Made by a program: the position numbers and the translations under genes. From an uncultured Dysosmobacter sp. (GTDB lineage Bacteria > Bacillota > Clostridia > Oscillospirales > Oscillospiraceae): a stretch of DNA of 64,000 bases. A model generated the notes under the pieces. It worked only from the letters and a program-made list of their open reading frames with translations. It made no database searches and was not told the origin of the DNA. Numbering within the stretch: the first letter of the stretch is position 1; every line of letters begins with the position of its first letter. The stretch lies in contig CANQPD010000006.1 in assembly GCA_947625655.1 (NCBI GenBank), forward strand, positions 62,001-126,000. Direction: 5' to 3'. Of the stretch, positions 22,926 through 33,367 are shown piece by piece.

Positions 22926-24670
22926 AGAAGAGCGTTTTAAAGCGGCTGGGCCGGTTCCTGCGGCCCTACGGCGGGCAGCTGGCGCTGCTGCTGGTGCTGA
23001 TGCTGGCCAGCAACCTGCTGGCCCTGGCGGCGCCGCTGCTGTCCGGCTGGGCGGTGGACGCCATCGGCGAGACAGCCGGCGGGGTGGACTTTTCCGGCGT
23101 TTTGAAAAACTGCGGCGGGATGCTGGCCTGCTACGGCGGGGCGGCGGTGTTGAATTATCTGATCGCCTCTTGGCTGATCCGGGTGGGGCAGGGGGTGGCC
23201 CACGACCTGCGGAAGGCGGCCTTTGACCGCATGAGCGAGCTGCCGGTGGAGTACTTCGACACCCATCCGGCGGGGGACCTCATCAGCCGCATCTGCTACG
23301 ACGTGGACACGGTAAACGCCACGATTTCCACCGACCTGCTGCAGATCAGCACCAGCGTGCTGACGGTGGCGGGCTCCGCCGTGTGCCTATTGGCGCTGTC
23401 GCCCCGGCTGTCGGCGGTGTTTGTTGTGACGGTGCCCCTGTCCGCGGCGCTGACCCGGTTCCAGATGAAGCGCATCCACCCGCTGTTCCGGCTGCGCTCC
23501 AAAGAACTGGGCGCCCTCAACGGCTTTGCCGAGGAGCGGGTGGGCCGCCAGCAGGCCATCCGCACCTACGGCGTGGAGGCGGCGGACCTGCGGCAGTTCG
23601 AGGCATACAACGACAAGGCCTCCCAGGCCTATTACGAGGCCGACCGGGCCAGCGCGGCCCTGGGGCCGTCTGTAAACTTTATCAATAATGTATCCCTGGC
23701 GGCGGTCAGCATGTTCGGCGCCATGATGTATCTGGGCGGCAGTTTGTCCCTGGGGAGCCTCTCCTCCTTTGTCCTCTACTCCCGGAAATTCTCCGGGCCC
23801 ATCCGGGAGGCCGCCAACCTTCTCAGCGAGCTGCAGGCCAGCGCCGCCGCCGCGGAGCGGGTGCTGGACCTGCTGGACGCGGAGATGGAGCCGGGGGATG
23901 TGCCGGACGCGGCGCCGGCGGAGGAGCTCCGGGGCGACATTGTGTTCGACCACGTGGATTTCGGCTACGATCCCAAGCGCCCGGTGCTGCGGGACTTTAC
24001 CGCCCACGTCCCGGCGGGGAGCCTGGCGGCGGTGGTGGGCCCCACCGGCGCGGGAAAGACCACGCTGGTCTCTTTGCTGCTGCGGTTTTATGAGCCCCAG
24101 GGCGGGGGCATCACCATCGACGGCGTGCCGGTGGGGCAGTACAGCCGGGACGGCCTGCGCCGCCGGCTGGCGCTGGTGCTGCAGGACACCTGGCTCTTCG
24201 GCGGCACCATCGCGGAGAACATCGCCTACGGCACCCCCGGCGCCACCATGGAGCAGATCGTGGCCGCCGCCAAAGCCGCCCGCATCCACCGCTTTATCAC
24301 TTCCCTGCCGGAGGGATACAACACGGTGCTGACTGATGAGGGCGCGGGCATCTCCAAGGGCCAGCGGCAGCTGCTGGCCATCGCCCGGTGCCTGCTGACC
24401 GACGCGGATATCGTGATCCTGGACGAGGCCACCTCCAATGTGGACACGGAGACGGAGGGGGAGATCAGCCGGGCCATGGAGCACCTGCGGCAGGGGCGGA
24501 CCTGCTTTGTCATCGCCCACCGGCTGGCCACCATCCGGGGCGCCGACTGCATCCTGGTGCTGGACCGGGGCGGCGTGGCGGAGCAGGGAACCCACGAGGA
24601 GCTGCTGGCGGCGGGGGGCATCTACGCCGGGCTGTATGCGGCCCAGTGGTCGGATTTTACGGGGATTTGA
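22922..24670 (+). CDS. ABC exporter half-transporter, catalytic subunit
   Basis: A 582-residue partner of the previous gene with the same layout. Its Walker A (GPTGAGKTT), Walker B (VILDEATSNVD) and H-loop (VIAHRLAT) are intact, while the signature reads ISKGQRQL instead of LSGGQ. In such heterodimers one composite site combines the intact Walker motifs with the partner's canonical signature, and the other is degenerate; the two genes are complementary in this way. ATG overlaps the upstream stop. No regulator or peptide substrate gene is adjacent. Confidence 0.9.
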   Translation: MKKSVLKRLGRFLRPYGGQLALLLVLMLASNLLALAAPLLSGWAVDAIGETAGGVDFSGVLKNCGGMLACYGGAAVLNYLIASWLIRVGQGVAHDLRKAAFDRMSELPVEYFDTHPAGDLISRICYDVDTVNATISTDLLQISTSVLTVAGSAVCLLALSPRLSAVFVVTVPLSAALTRFQMKRIHPLFRLRSKELGALNGFAEERVGRQQAIRTYGVEAADLRQFEAYNDKASQAYYEADRASAALGPSVNFINNVSLAAVSMFGAMMYLGGSLSLGSLSSFVLYSRKFSGPIREAANLLSELQASAAAAERVLDLLDAEMEPGDVPDAAPAEELRGDIVFDHVDFGYDPKRPVLRDFTAHVPAGSLAAVVGPTGAGKTTLVSLLLRFYEPQGGGITIDGVPVGQYSRDGLRRRLALVLQDTWLFGGTIAENIAYGTPGATMEQIVAAAKAARIHRFITSLPEGYNTVLTDEGAGISKGQRQLLAIARCLLTDADIVILDEATSNVDTETEGEISRAMEHLRQGRTCFVIAHRLATIRGADCILVLDRGGVAEQGTHEELLAAGGIYAGLYAAQWSDFTGI

Positions 24671-24891
24671 CCGAAAGGCAGATCTTCGACAGGGATGGCA
24701 TCCTCAAAAACTGGAATGGCGGCCGGACGCCTCCCGCGCGGGCAAAATCACGAAAACGTATTCCGCACTGTTTTTGCGGTCCAAGATGAAACCCGGCAAA
24801 TTGATGGCCGGGACCCCCAAAAATTTGTGCTACTTTCATAAAAATTGTGAAATTGAATAAAAAAATCACTCCGAAATGGCAAACATATCAA

Positions 24892-24948
24892 TTGACAAAC
24901 GGCGTTAAAATTCTTTATAATTAGGATAGCAAATCGCAAACGTTTGCG
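24892..24948 (+). promoter_or_regulatory. Promoter and palindromic operator of the FbpABC-like operon
   Basis: TTGACA (24892-24897), 18-base spacer, TATAAT (24916-24921). The 14-bp perfect palindrome CGCAAACGTTTGCG (24935-24948) sits just after the expected start site, a LacI/GalR-type operator placement. The rest of 24671-25071 is AT-rich with no gene visible; the mRNA leader is about 140 nt. Confidence 0.8.
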
Positions 24949-25071
24949 CAAAAGGAGCTCTTGATCACGGCTCCGGCGCGCGGGCGGCATGGAAAGAAAC
25001 GGATGTGAGGGAAAGAAAATTTACAAAACCACAGGCGTGATTCCCGGCAGTTTTGAGAAAGAGGTGTTACC

Positions 25072-26901
25072 GTGTCAAAGAAAAACCTTCCCCGGAAACC
25101 CATGACAAAGACAAGGCTGAAAAACCTGATCCTGAACGTGCTGAAAAACCCGTTCAACATGATCGTGCTGATCAGCCTGATCGTGCTGTTCTGCTTGATC
25201 CTGATCCCCCTGCTGACCATGGTCAAGTCCACCTTCACCATGGCACAGGGCGAGCTGCGGCGCAATCCCGGTGCTGCGGTGGGCGACTTCACTTTGTACT
25301 ATTGGAAGTACATGCTCTCCGGCGCCATGGCCAAGGCCGTTCTGTGGGAGCCCCTGCTGAACTCCCTGTTCTGCGGCGCCATGACCACGCTGATCTCCGT
25401 GCCTCTGGGCTCCGTCCTGGCGTGGCTGATGATCCGCACCGACCTGCCCGGCAAGAAGGTCCTGGGTCTGCTGGTCACCATCCCCTATATGATCCCCTCC
25501 TGGACCAAGGCCCTGGCCTGGCTGGCTGTGTTCCGCAACCAGACCTCCGGCGCCAACGGCTTCCTGGCAGGCATGGGCATCCCCATCCCTGACTGGCTGG
25601 CCTACGGCCCCATCGCCATCATCCTGTGCATGTCCATGCACTACTACGCGTTCTCCTATATCCAGGTGTCCGGCGCGCTCCGCTCCATCAACTCCGAGCT
25701 GGAGGAGATGGGTGAGATCCAGGGCGCCAGCAAGGTCCAGATCCTGCGCCACATCACCCTGCCCCTGATCATGCCCTCCGTGCTGTCCGCGCTGGTCATG
25801 ACCATCTCCAAGTCCATCGGTACATACGGCGTGGCCGCCAACCTGGGCAACCGCATCGGCTACTACACCCTGGCCACCAAGATGCGCGTGTTCATCGACC
25901 AGGGCCCCCGCGGCGTGGGCTACGCCATGTCCATCGTGCTGGTCGGCCTGGCCGCCCTGATCCTGATGGGCAACCAGCGCATCATCGGCGTCCGCAAGTC
26001 CTATGCCACCGTGGGCGGCAAGGGCGGCCGCAGCACCCTGATGCCTCTGGGCAAGGCCAAGAAGCCCATGATGGCCTTCCTGTTCGTGTTCCTGTTCCTG
26101 GCCATGGTCATGCCCTTCTTCGTGCTGATCATGGAGACCTTCCAGATCACCACCGGCGCGGGCTACGGCCTGGACAACCTGACGCTGTACAACTGGATCG
26201 GCAGGTCCGGCGATATCGCCAAGTACACCAACTATCCCGGCATCTTCCGCAATCCCGAGTTCATCAGCGCCTTCTGGAACACCATCCGCCTGACCCTGAT
26301 CGCCTCCATCCTGACCGCCTTCTGCGGCCAGTTCCTGGGCTACATCAGCTCCCGCGGCCGCGGCAAGTGGTACGGCAACCTGACCGAGCAGCTGGTGTTC
26401 GTCCCCTATCTGATGAGCGGCGTGGCGTTCTCCACCATGTACTTCTCCATGTTCTCCCGTCCCCATCTGGGCGGATTGATCCCCTCCCTGTACGGCACCT
26501 TCACTCTGATCGTTCTGACCTCCGTGGTCAAGCACTTCCCCTTCGCCAGCCGGTCCGGCACCGCCAACATGCTGTCCATCAGCGTGGAACTGGAAGAGGC
26601 CGCCGACATCGCCGGCGCCAGTTTCTGGAAGCGGATGAGCTCCATCATCATCCCCCTGGCAAAGAACGGCTTCATCTCCGGCTTCATGCTGGTGTTCATC
26701 TCCATCGCCAAGGAGCTGGACCTGATCATCATTATGATGACTCCCACCACCCGGACCATGTCCTATCTGGCTTTCACCTATTCTCAGGAGGGCTACAACC
26801 AGATGTCCGACGCCATCTCCGTGTGCGTGCTGCTGTTCATCCTGGTGTGCTACATCGCTGCCAACAAGATCGGCGGCGCCGACATCAGCAAGAGCTGGTG
26901 A
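25072..26901 (+). CDS. ABC importer permease, FbpB-like fused double permease
   Basis: A 609-residue protein with two MetI-like permease halves in one chain, about twelve membrane helices. The EAA loops read EEMGEIQGASKVQILRHITLPLIMPS (first half) and EEAADIAGASFWKRMSSIIIPLAKNG (second half), the docking site for the ATPase. This fusion is typical of iron(III)/thiamine/phosphonate-type importers. Start GTG 25072 follows AAAGAGGTG. First gene of permease-ATPase-binding protein operon, unlike the usual order with the binding protein first. Confidence 0.88.
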   Translation: MSKKNLPRKPMTKTRLKNLILNVLKNPFNMIVLISLIVLFCLILIPLLTMVKSTFTMAQGELRRNPGAAVGDFTLYYWKYMLSGAMAKAVLWEPLLNSLFCGAMTTLISVPLGSVLAWLMIRTDLPGKKVLGLLVTIPYMIPSWTKALAWLAVFRNQTSGANGFLAGMGIPIPDWLAYGPIAIILCMSMHYYAFSYIQVSGALRSINSELEEMGEIQGASKVQILRHITLPLIMPSVLSALVMTISKSIGTYGVAANLGNRIGYYTLATKMRVFIDQGPRGVGYAMSIVLVGLAALILMGNQRIIGVRKSYATVGGKGGRSTLMPLGKAKKPMMAFLFVFLFLAMVMPFFVLIMETFQITTGAGYGLDNLTLYNWIGRSGDIAKYTNYPGIFRNPEFISAFWNTIRLTLIASILTAFCGQFLGYISSRGRGKWYGNLTEQLVFVPYLMSGVAFSTMYFSMFSRPHLGGLIPSLYGTFTLIVLTSVVKHFPFASRSGTANMLSISVELEEAADIAGASFWKRMSSIIIPLAKNGFISGFMLVFISIAKELDLIIIMMTPTTRTMSYLAFTYSQEGYNQMSDAISVCVLLFILVCYIAANKIGGADISKSW

Positions 26902-26942
26902 TCCACGGGAACTGTGTCTATTGACAGAAAGGAAAGAATGAT

Positions 26943-28064
<1,122 letters not shown>

Positions 28065-28130
28065 CCGCGAGTTTATAAATGACCCAGCGGCGAATCCCTA
28101 CATGTTTCAAAAATGAAAGGAGAAGACCCG

Positions 28131-29459
28131 ATGAAAATGAAGAAGCTCTTAGCGCTGCTGCTGACACTGGCCATGGTTTTCAGCCTGGCTGCCTGCGGCG
28201 GCAACACCGACGGCACCACTGACACGGATGACACGGCCGGCACCGAGAACCCCGCTGCCAGCGATGGCGAGTGCCCCCTGAACCTGGGCTATGACTTGGC
28301 CACCGACACCGAGGCCCACGGCCCCTACTATGACGAGTGGAGCGACCTGACCGATGAGGAGCTCTACGCGATGGCCAAGGAAGAGGCCGCCGGCGGCGCC
28401 GACACCATCAACGTCTATGCCACCTCCTCCAAGATGCTGAAGGTCGAAGACGCCTGGAACGAACTCTATCCCGAGCTGAAGCTGGAGGTCTCCGACCTGG
28501 ACTCTGACGAAGTTCTGAACAAGGCCCAGATCGAGAACGAGACCCAGAACATCACCGCCGACGTGCTGCAGACCAAGGACGTGAACGGCAACGTGTTCTT
28601 CGAGTACTACAGCCAGGGCATTATCGAGCCCTTCTATCCCCGCGACATCTGCTCTCACATCGACAAGGAGAACCTGATGTTCAGCTATCCCCTGTACGCT
28701 TCCCAGGCTTTCTGGTATTATAACACCGAGGCGTTCCCCGATGGCCAGCCCATCACCAGCTGGTGGCAGATCATTGAGAAGAACGACGACGGCAGCCAGA
28801 AGTATCGCCTGTACACCAAGGAGATCGGCCAGGAGACCGCTTACCTGTCCCTGTTCGCCAGCTTCATCAACTATGCTGACGAGATGGCCCAGTCCTATAA
28901 GGACGTCTACGGCACCGATCTGGAGTACACCTATGACGCCTCCCAGTTCCCCTTCAAGGTCCCCGAGAACAACGCCGGCGTGGAGTACCTGTGGCGCTTC
29001 AGCCAGGCCAAGATGACCTTCATCGGCGATGGCGACGAGCTGGTGCTGGCCGTCCATAACTCCACCGCTGACGATCCCGCCCTGGCCCTGGCCTCCGCCG
29101 GCAAGATCGGCAACCGCGACGAGTCCGGCTACAACATCGCCTGGTGCACCAACCTGACTCCCTACAACGCCCTGCTGAACGTGGAGTCCATGTTCGCTGT
29201 CGCCGGCTGCGACAACCCCGCCGGCGCCCGCCTGTTCATCCGCTTCGTCACCGGCGGCGCCGATGGCAAGAGCGGCGGCCTGGATCCCTTCTCCAAGGAG
29301 GGCAACTGGATGCTGCGCGACGACGTTGAGGACGACTGGAACCCCGAGAAGCTGGAGAATCTGGGCGCCCGCGCCAACGATCTGGACGCCATCTACTGGA
29401 ACTATCCCAACGTCCAGGATATGTGGACTCTGTGGCTGAACCAGAACCCCAACATGTAA
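28131..29459 (+). CDS. ABC importer substrate-binding lipoprotein
   Basis: A 442-residue lipoprotein: signal peptide MKMKKLLALLLTLAMVFSLAAC with the lipobox LAAC, then a Thr/Asp-rich linker to the wall and a two-lobed binding domain (INVYATSSKMLKVEDAWNELYPELKLEVSD is a typical iron/SBP_bac_6-like beginning). I start at ATG 28131 after AAAGGAG; an in-frame ATG at 28113 precedes the RBS. The ligand is unknown: the family covers iron, thiamine, spermidine and phosphonates or sugar phosphates. The operon's HAD phosphatase hints at a phosphorylated ligand. Confidence 0.88.
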   Translation: MKMKKLLALLLTLAMVFSLAACGGNTDGTTDTDDTAGTENPAASDGECPLNLGYDLATDTEAHGPYYDEWSDLTDEELYAMAKEEAAGGADTINVYATSSKMLKVEDAWNELYPELKLEVSDLDSDEVLNKAQIENETQNITADVLQTKDVNGNVFFEYYSQGIIEPFYPRDICSHIDKENLMFSYPLYASQAFWYYNTEAFPDGQPITSWWQIIEKNDDGSQKYRLYTKEIGQETAYLSLFASFINYADEMAQSYKDVYGTDLEYTYDASQFPFKVPENNAGVEYLWRFSQAKMTFIGDGDELVLAVHNSTADDPALALASAGKIGNRDESGYNIAWCTNLTPYNALLNVESMFAVAGCDNPAGARLFIRFVTGGADGKSGGLDPFSKEGNWMLRDDVEDDWNPEKLENLGARANDLDAIYWNYPNVQDMWTLWLNQNPNM

Positions 29460-29486
29460 TACTGTGCCGCTGAACGCGGCCCCGCC

Positions 29487-29518
29487 GGGCGGGCGGCCAA
29501 TCGGCCGCCCGCCCTTCT
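29487..29518 (+). terminator. Strong hairpin after the binding-protein gene
   Basis: GGGCGGGCGGCC (29487-29498), loop AATC, perfect complement (29503-29514), then TTCT. With only a short T-run it may be an attenuator or 3' stabiliser that lowers expression of the two downstream genes. Confidence 0.65.
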
Positions 29519-29533
29519 AAAAGGAGGAACCCC

Positions 29534-30085
29534 ATGCTCGGCAGAAGCAATCCCATCAAGGAACAGGCATATAACGAAAAGATCACGAAGGCTGCGGACA
29601 GTTTCTGGAGCGCGTTCCAGATGACGGAAAACGGCAAGGTGAAAAGCACTTTGATGCTGTATTCCTTCTGCCTTTGCTGGGTGTATATCGCTGTTTACGG
29701 CGCGCTGTTCTTCTTTTTGCTCGACCCGCTGAACGCGTTGACCGCCGGACTGCCGGTTTTCGCCGTGAATCTGGTGGAGGCGCTGGTGCCCACCGTGATC
29801 GGGGCGGCCATCTGTGGCCTGACCTGGTTTTTATCCAAGACGGAAAAGCGGCTGCTGCCGGCGTCGTATCTCTGGCTGTTTTTGCTGATGCTGGCCTGCC
29901 TGATCACACTGCTGATCTATTCCAAGGATGAGCGGGAGATCCAGGTCATGATCCTGCAAGTTTTCGGAATGTTTGTGCTGCCTCCGCTTGTTGTGGGGGG
30001 CGGCTCGTCGATATTCCTGTACTACCGATACTGGAAAAATAAACCCCCTGTTGCGCCCGCGGCAGAGCTTAAGAAAAGGCAGTGA
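29534..30085 (+). CDS. Four-helix membrane protein linked to the ABC importer operon
   Basis: A 183-residue membrane protein with four predicted helices (about 45-65, 75-95, 110-130, 140-160) and charged ends. No family is recognised. RBS AAAAGGAGG precedes ATG 29534, 75 bases after the binding-protein gene, and the HAD gene follows after 4 bases, so it belongs to the same transcript, possibly at lower level because of the hairpin between. Confidence 0.6.
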   Translation: MLGRSNPIKEQAYNEKITKAADSFWSAFQMTENGKVKSTLMLYSFCLCWVYIAVYGALFFFLLDPLNALTAGLPVFAVNLVEALVPTVIGAAICGLTWFLSKTEKRLLPASYLWLFLLMLACLITLLIYSKDEREIQVMILQVFGMFVLPPLVVGGGSSIFLYYRYWKNKPPVAPAAELKKRQ

Positions 30086-30089
30086 GACT

Positions 30090-30863
30090 ATGATCGATAC
30101 CGTATTGTTTGATATGGGCGGCACGCTGGAGGACATCTATACCGATGACGCCAGCCGGGAGGAATCCGCCCGCGAGGTCCTGCGCATCCTCCGTGAAAAG
30201 AGGATCGCCGTGGACATGGATGTTCCCACCGCCATCAAAAAGCTGGCGGACGGCTGGGACCGCTATGCGGCGTACCGCGGCCCGACCAACCGCGAACTGA
30301 AGCCGGAGGAGATCTGGGGGAACTATGTCCTCACGGACTTCGGCCTGGATTTTGAGACCGTCAAGCCCTTTGCGGAGGAGCTTGCCCACATGTGGGAGGT
30401 CACCTATTACCACCGCAGCCTCCGCCCCGGCGTCGTGGAGATGCTGAAGGGCCTGAAGGGCCTGGGCATGAAGCTGGGCGTCATCAGCAACACCGCCAGC
30501 CTGTACCAGGTATTCTGGATTTTGAAGGAGTACGGCATCCGGGATTATTTCCAGGATGTGACGCTGTCCTCCGTCACCGGCTACCGCAAGCCGGACCCCA
30601 ATATTTTCCGGGTCTCTCTGCACCAGGTGCAGTCGGATCCCTCCGCCTGCGCCTATGTGGGCGATACGTTTTCCCGGGATGTCATCGGGCCCCAGAGAAT
30701 GGGCTTCGGCGTGACGTTCCATATCCACTCCCATCTGACAGCGTCCCGCGACAAGGATGTGCCCAAGGATGTGAGGCCGACCTACAGCATCAGCGATATC
30801 TACGAGGTCTATCCCATCCTGAAGAAACGAATTTCGGAAGAGAAGCTGGCGAAAGCGCAGTGA
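30090..30863 (+). CDS. HAD-superfamily hydrolase
   Basis: A 257-residue phosphatase-type enzyme. Motif I is VLFDMGGTLED (the first Asp is the nucleophile; DMGGT variant), motif II GVISNTAS, motif III SSVTGYRKPDP with the conserved Lys, and motif IV YVGDTFSRDVIGP with the Mg-binding Asp residues. The cap inserted after motif I (residues 20-100) is helical, type C1. It probably dephosphorylates a small substrate, perhaps the one imported by the upstream transporter (inference). ATG 30090; the terminator follows at 30931-30963. Confidence 0.85.
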   Translation: MIDTVLFDMGGTLEDIYTDDASREESAREVLRILREKRIAVDMDVPTAIKKLADGWDRYAAYRGPTNRELKPEEIWGNYVLTDFGLDFETVKPFAEELAHMWEVTYYHRSLRPGVVEMLKGLKGLGMKLGVISNTASLYQVFWILKEYGIRDYFQDVTLSSVTGYRKPDPNIFRVSLHQVQSDPSACAYVGDTFSRDVIGPQRMGFGVTFHIHSHLTASRDKDVPKDVRPTYSISDIYEVYPILKKRISEEKLAKAQ

Positions 30864-30930
30864 GCGCCCGTCCGGCTCTGATATAGGGGCTTCCGGACAC
30901 CCTGTCGGAACCCCCGGCCAACAAGAAGAA

Positions 30931-30963
30931 AAGCTCCCCGGACTGCTGTCCGGGGAGCTTTTT
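30931..30963. terminator. Bidirectional terminator between the HAD gene and the Feo operon
   Basis: AAGCTCCCCGGAC, loop TGCT, perfect complement and T-run. It serves the converging plus operon and the minus Feo operon. Confidence 0.92.
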
Positions 30964-30978
30964 GCGGTTTTGGGAGGG

Positions 30979-31104
30979 TTATGGGCGGCAGCTTTTTTGG
31001 CAGGCGGAGCAGTCGCCGCCGCAGCCGCCCTTCCGGCGATGGCAGGAACGGAGCGCCAGGGCCAGCCAGCCGCCCAAAAGGGCCAGGATCAGAAATTCCA
31101 GCAT
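30979..31104 (-). CDS. FeoB-associated Cys-rich membrane protein
   Basis: A 41-residue protein: one membrane helix (MLEFLILALLGGWLALAL) then a Cys-rich tail (CHRRKGGCGGDCSACQKSC, five Cys). This matches the small FeoB-associated family encoded after feoB in Firmicutes. ATG 31104 lies 13 bases after the feoB stop. The Cys tail is thought to handle iron near the FeoB pore; this is not proven. Confidence 0.85.
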   Translation of the reverse strand: MLEFLILALLGGWLALALRSCHRRKGGCGGDCSACQKSCRP

Positions 31105-31117
31105 AGCGGGGGCCTCC

Positions 31118-33124
31118 TTATACCAGACACAGGGCGATACGGTAGACGAGGAAGGACACCACCCAGGCCACACAGCATTGCAGAACGGCCACGCCGGCGG
31201 CTTTCCAGCCGGAGCGCAGCTCCCGCTTCACCGCGGAAATGGCCGCCACGCAGGGGGTGTACAGCAGGGTGAAGACCAGGAAGCTGACAGCGGTGACAGT
31301 GGAGAACAGAGAGCCCAGGGCGGCCGCCGTCACGTCCGCGCCGGCGCCGGTGAGGATCCCCAGGGTGGAGATGACGGACTCCTTGGCGATAAAGCCGGTG
31401 ATGAGGGCGGTGGACACCCGCCAGTCGCCGAACCCCAACGGCGCGAACAGCGGCGCGATCCAGGCGCCCACGGTGGCAAGCAGGCTGTCGGAGCTGTCCG
31501 CCACCAGATTCAGCCGGGTGTCAAAGGTCTGGAGGAACCAGACCAGAATGGTGGCCACAAAGATGATGGTGAAGGCCCGGGTCAGGAAGTCCTTGGCCTT
31601 GTCCCAGCACAGCTGGCCCACGCTTTTGGCGGAGGGGAAGCGGTAGTTGGGCAGCTCCATGACAAAGGGGACGGGGTTGCCCCGGAAGGCGGTGGCCCCC
31701 AGGATCCTGGCCGCCGCGATGCCGACCAAAATGCCGGTCAGGTAGAGGGCGATCATCACCAGGGCCGCGTGCCTGGGGAAGAAGGCGGCGGTGAAGACGG
31801 CGTAAATGGGGATCTTGGCGGAGCAGCTCATGAAGGGCGTCAGCAGAATGGTCATCCGCCGGTCCCGTTCGGATGCCAGCGTCCGGGTGGCCATGATGGC
31901 CGGGACGGAGCAGCCGAAGCCGATGAGCATGGGGACGATGCTGCGGCCGGAGAGGCCGATCTTCCGCAGCAGCTGGTCCATGACAAAGGCCACCCGGGCC
32001 ATGTAGCCGGTGTCCTCCAGAATGGAGAGGAAGAAGAAAAGGACCACGATAATGGGCAAAAAGCTCAATACGCTGCCCACGCCGGCAAACACGCCGTCGA
32101 TCAGCAGGCTGTGGACCACCGGGTTCAGCCCGTAGGCCGTCAGGCCGGCGTCCACCGCGGCGGCGAGGGCGTCGATGCCCGCCGCCAGCAGGTCGGAGAG
32201 AAACGCGCCGACGACGTTAAAGGTCAGGTAGAAGATCGCCAGCATGATGCCAAAGAAGAGGGGCAGGGCCAGGTATTTGTTGGTGACCACCCGGTCAATG
32301 GCCTCGCTGCGCCGCCGCTCTTTGGACTCCCGGCATTTGACCACCGTGTCCCGGCAGACGGCTTCGATGAAGTCGTACCGCATGTCCGCCAGGGCGGCGT
32401 TGCGGTCCATGCCGTGCTCGTCCTCCATTTCCCGGACGCTGTGTTCGATGAGCTCCAGCTCGTTCTGGTCCAGGGCAAGGCGCTGGCGGATGTCCTCGTC
32501 GTCCTCAATGAGCTTGGTGGCGGCGAAGCGGACGGGCAGGCCCGCGGCCTCGGCGTGGTCCTCAATCTGGTGGACCACCGCGTGGATGCAGCGGTGGACG
32601 GGGCCGGGGGAGCAGAAGTCGTATACCGCCGGGGTGGTCTTGCTTTTGGCGGTGCTGACGGCGACGCGGATCAGCTCCTCCACGCCCTCGTTTTTCACGG
32701 CGGAGATGGGCACCACCGGGATGCCCAGGGCCCGGGACATGCCCTTGACGTCGATGGTGCCGCCGCCGGAGGCCACCTCGTCCATCATGTTCAGCGCCAG
32801 CACCATGGGGATGCGCATTTCCATCAGCTGCAGCGTCAGGTACAGGTTCCGCTCGATGTTGGTGGCGTCCACGATGTTGATGATGCCGTCGGGCTTCTGA
32901 TTCAGGATGAAGTCCCGGGTGACGATCTCCTCCGGCGTGTAGGGGCGGATGGAGTAGATGCCCGGCAGGTCCACCACCGTGCAGTCCTTCTGGCCCCGGA
33001 CCTCGCCGGACTTCTGGTCCACGGTGACGCCGGGGAAGTTGCCCACATGCTGGTTGGAGCCGGTGAGCTGGTTGAACAGGGTTGTTTTGCCGCAGTTCTG
33101 ATTGCCGGCCAGCGCGAAGATCAT
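31118..33124 (-). CDS. feoB: Ferrous iron transporter FeoB
   Basis: A 668-residue protein. The N-terminal G domain carries G1 GNQNCGKT (7-14), G3 DLPGIYS, G4 NMMD. A helical linker (about 165-270) is followed by the membrane domain with Gate motifs and the Cys-containing GCSVPAIMATR and LTPFMSCSAKIPIY segments. It imports Fe2+ with GTP hydrolysis at the membrane. Length is typical of clostridial FeoB (about 650-720). ATG 33124 overlaps the feoA stop. Confidence 0.95.
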   Translation of the reverse strand: MIFALAGNQNCGKTTLFNQLTGSNQHVGNFPGVTVDQKSGEVRGQKDCTVVDLPGIYSIRPYTPEEIVTRDFILNQKPDGIINIVDATNIERNLYLTLQLMEMRIPMVLALNMMDEVASGGGTIDVKGMSRALGIPVVPISAVKNEGVEELIRVAVSTAKSKTTPAVYDFCSPGPVHRCIHAVVHQIEDHAEAAGLPVRFAATKLIEDDEDIRQRLALDQNELELIEHSVREMEDEHGMDRNAALADMRYDFIEAVCRDTVVKCRESKERRRSEAIDRVVTNKYLALPLFFGIMLAIFYLTFNVVGAFLSDLLAAGIDALAAAVDAGLTAYGLNPVVHSLLIDGVFAGVGSVLSFLPIIVVLFFFLSILEDTGYMARVAFVMDQLLRKIGLSGRSIVPMLIGFGCSVPAIMATRTLASERDRRMTILLTPFMSCSAKIPIYAVFTAAFFPRHAALVMIALYLTGILVGIAAARILGATAFRGNPVPFVMELPNYRFPSAKSVGQLCWDKAKDFLTRAFTIIFVATILVWFLQTFDTRLNLVADSSDSLLATVGAWIAPLFAPLGFGDWRVSTALITGFIAKESVISTLGILTGAGADVTAAALGSLFSTVTAVSFLVFTLLYTPCVAAISAVKRELRSGWKAAGVAVLQCCVAWVVSFLVYRIALCLV

Positions 33125-33351
33125 GGCTGCCTCACCTCCACGGAGATGTTGCGGGCGTCCTCTTTCCGCAGGGACAGGGCGTAGCCCCGGACCCGCAGTT
33201 CAATGGGGTCCCCCAGGGGAGCGACCTTTTCCACCCGGACGGCGGTCTTGGGGATCAGCCCCATGTCCAGCAGCCGGAGCCGCAGAGGCCCCTCGCCGCC
33301 CACGGCGGTGATGACGGCCTCCTGGCCCAGGGGGAGCATGTCTAGTGTCAT
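33121..33351 (-). CDS. feoA: Ferrous iron transport protein FeoA
   Basis: A 76-residue SH3-like protein: MTLDMLPLGQEAVITAVGGEG, then RLLDMGLIPKTAVRVEKVAPLGDPIELRVRGYALSLRKEDARNI, the FeoA consensus. I start at ATG 33351 because GGAGGG lies 6 bases upstream; the frame extends to 33375 but without an RBS. It is the first gene of feoA-feoB-Cys-rich and stimulates or assembles FeoB. Confidence 0.93.
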   Translation of the reverse strand: MTLDMLPLGQEAVITAVGGEGPLRLRLLDMGLIPKTAVRVEKVAPLGDPIELRVRGYALSLRKEDARNISVEVRQP

Positions 33352-33367
33352 ATGTATCCCTCCAAAA

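Noticed and set aside
30962-33184. 740-residue plus-strand ORF opposite FeoB
   Set aside because: Gly/His/Ala/Gln-rich translation with no domain; antisense shadow of feoB in high-GC sequence.
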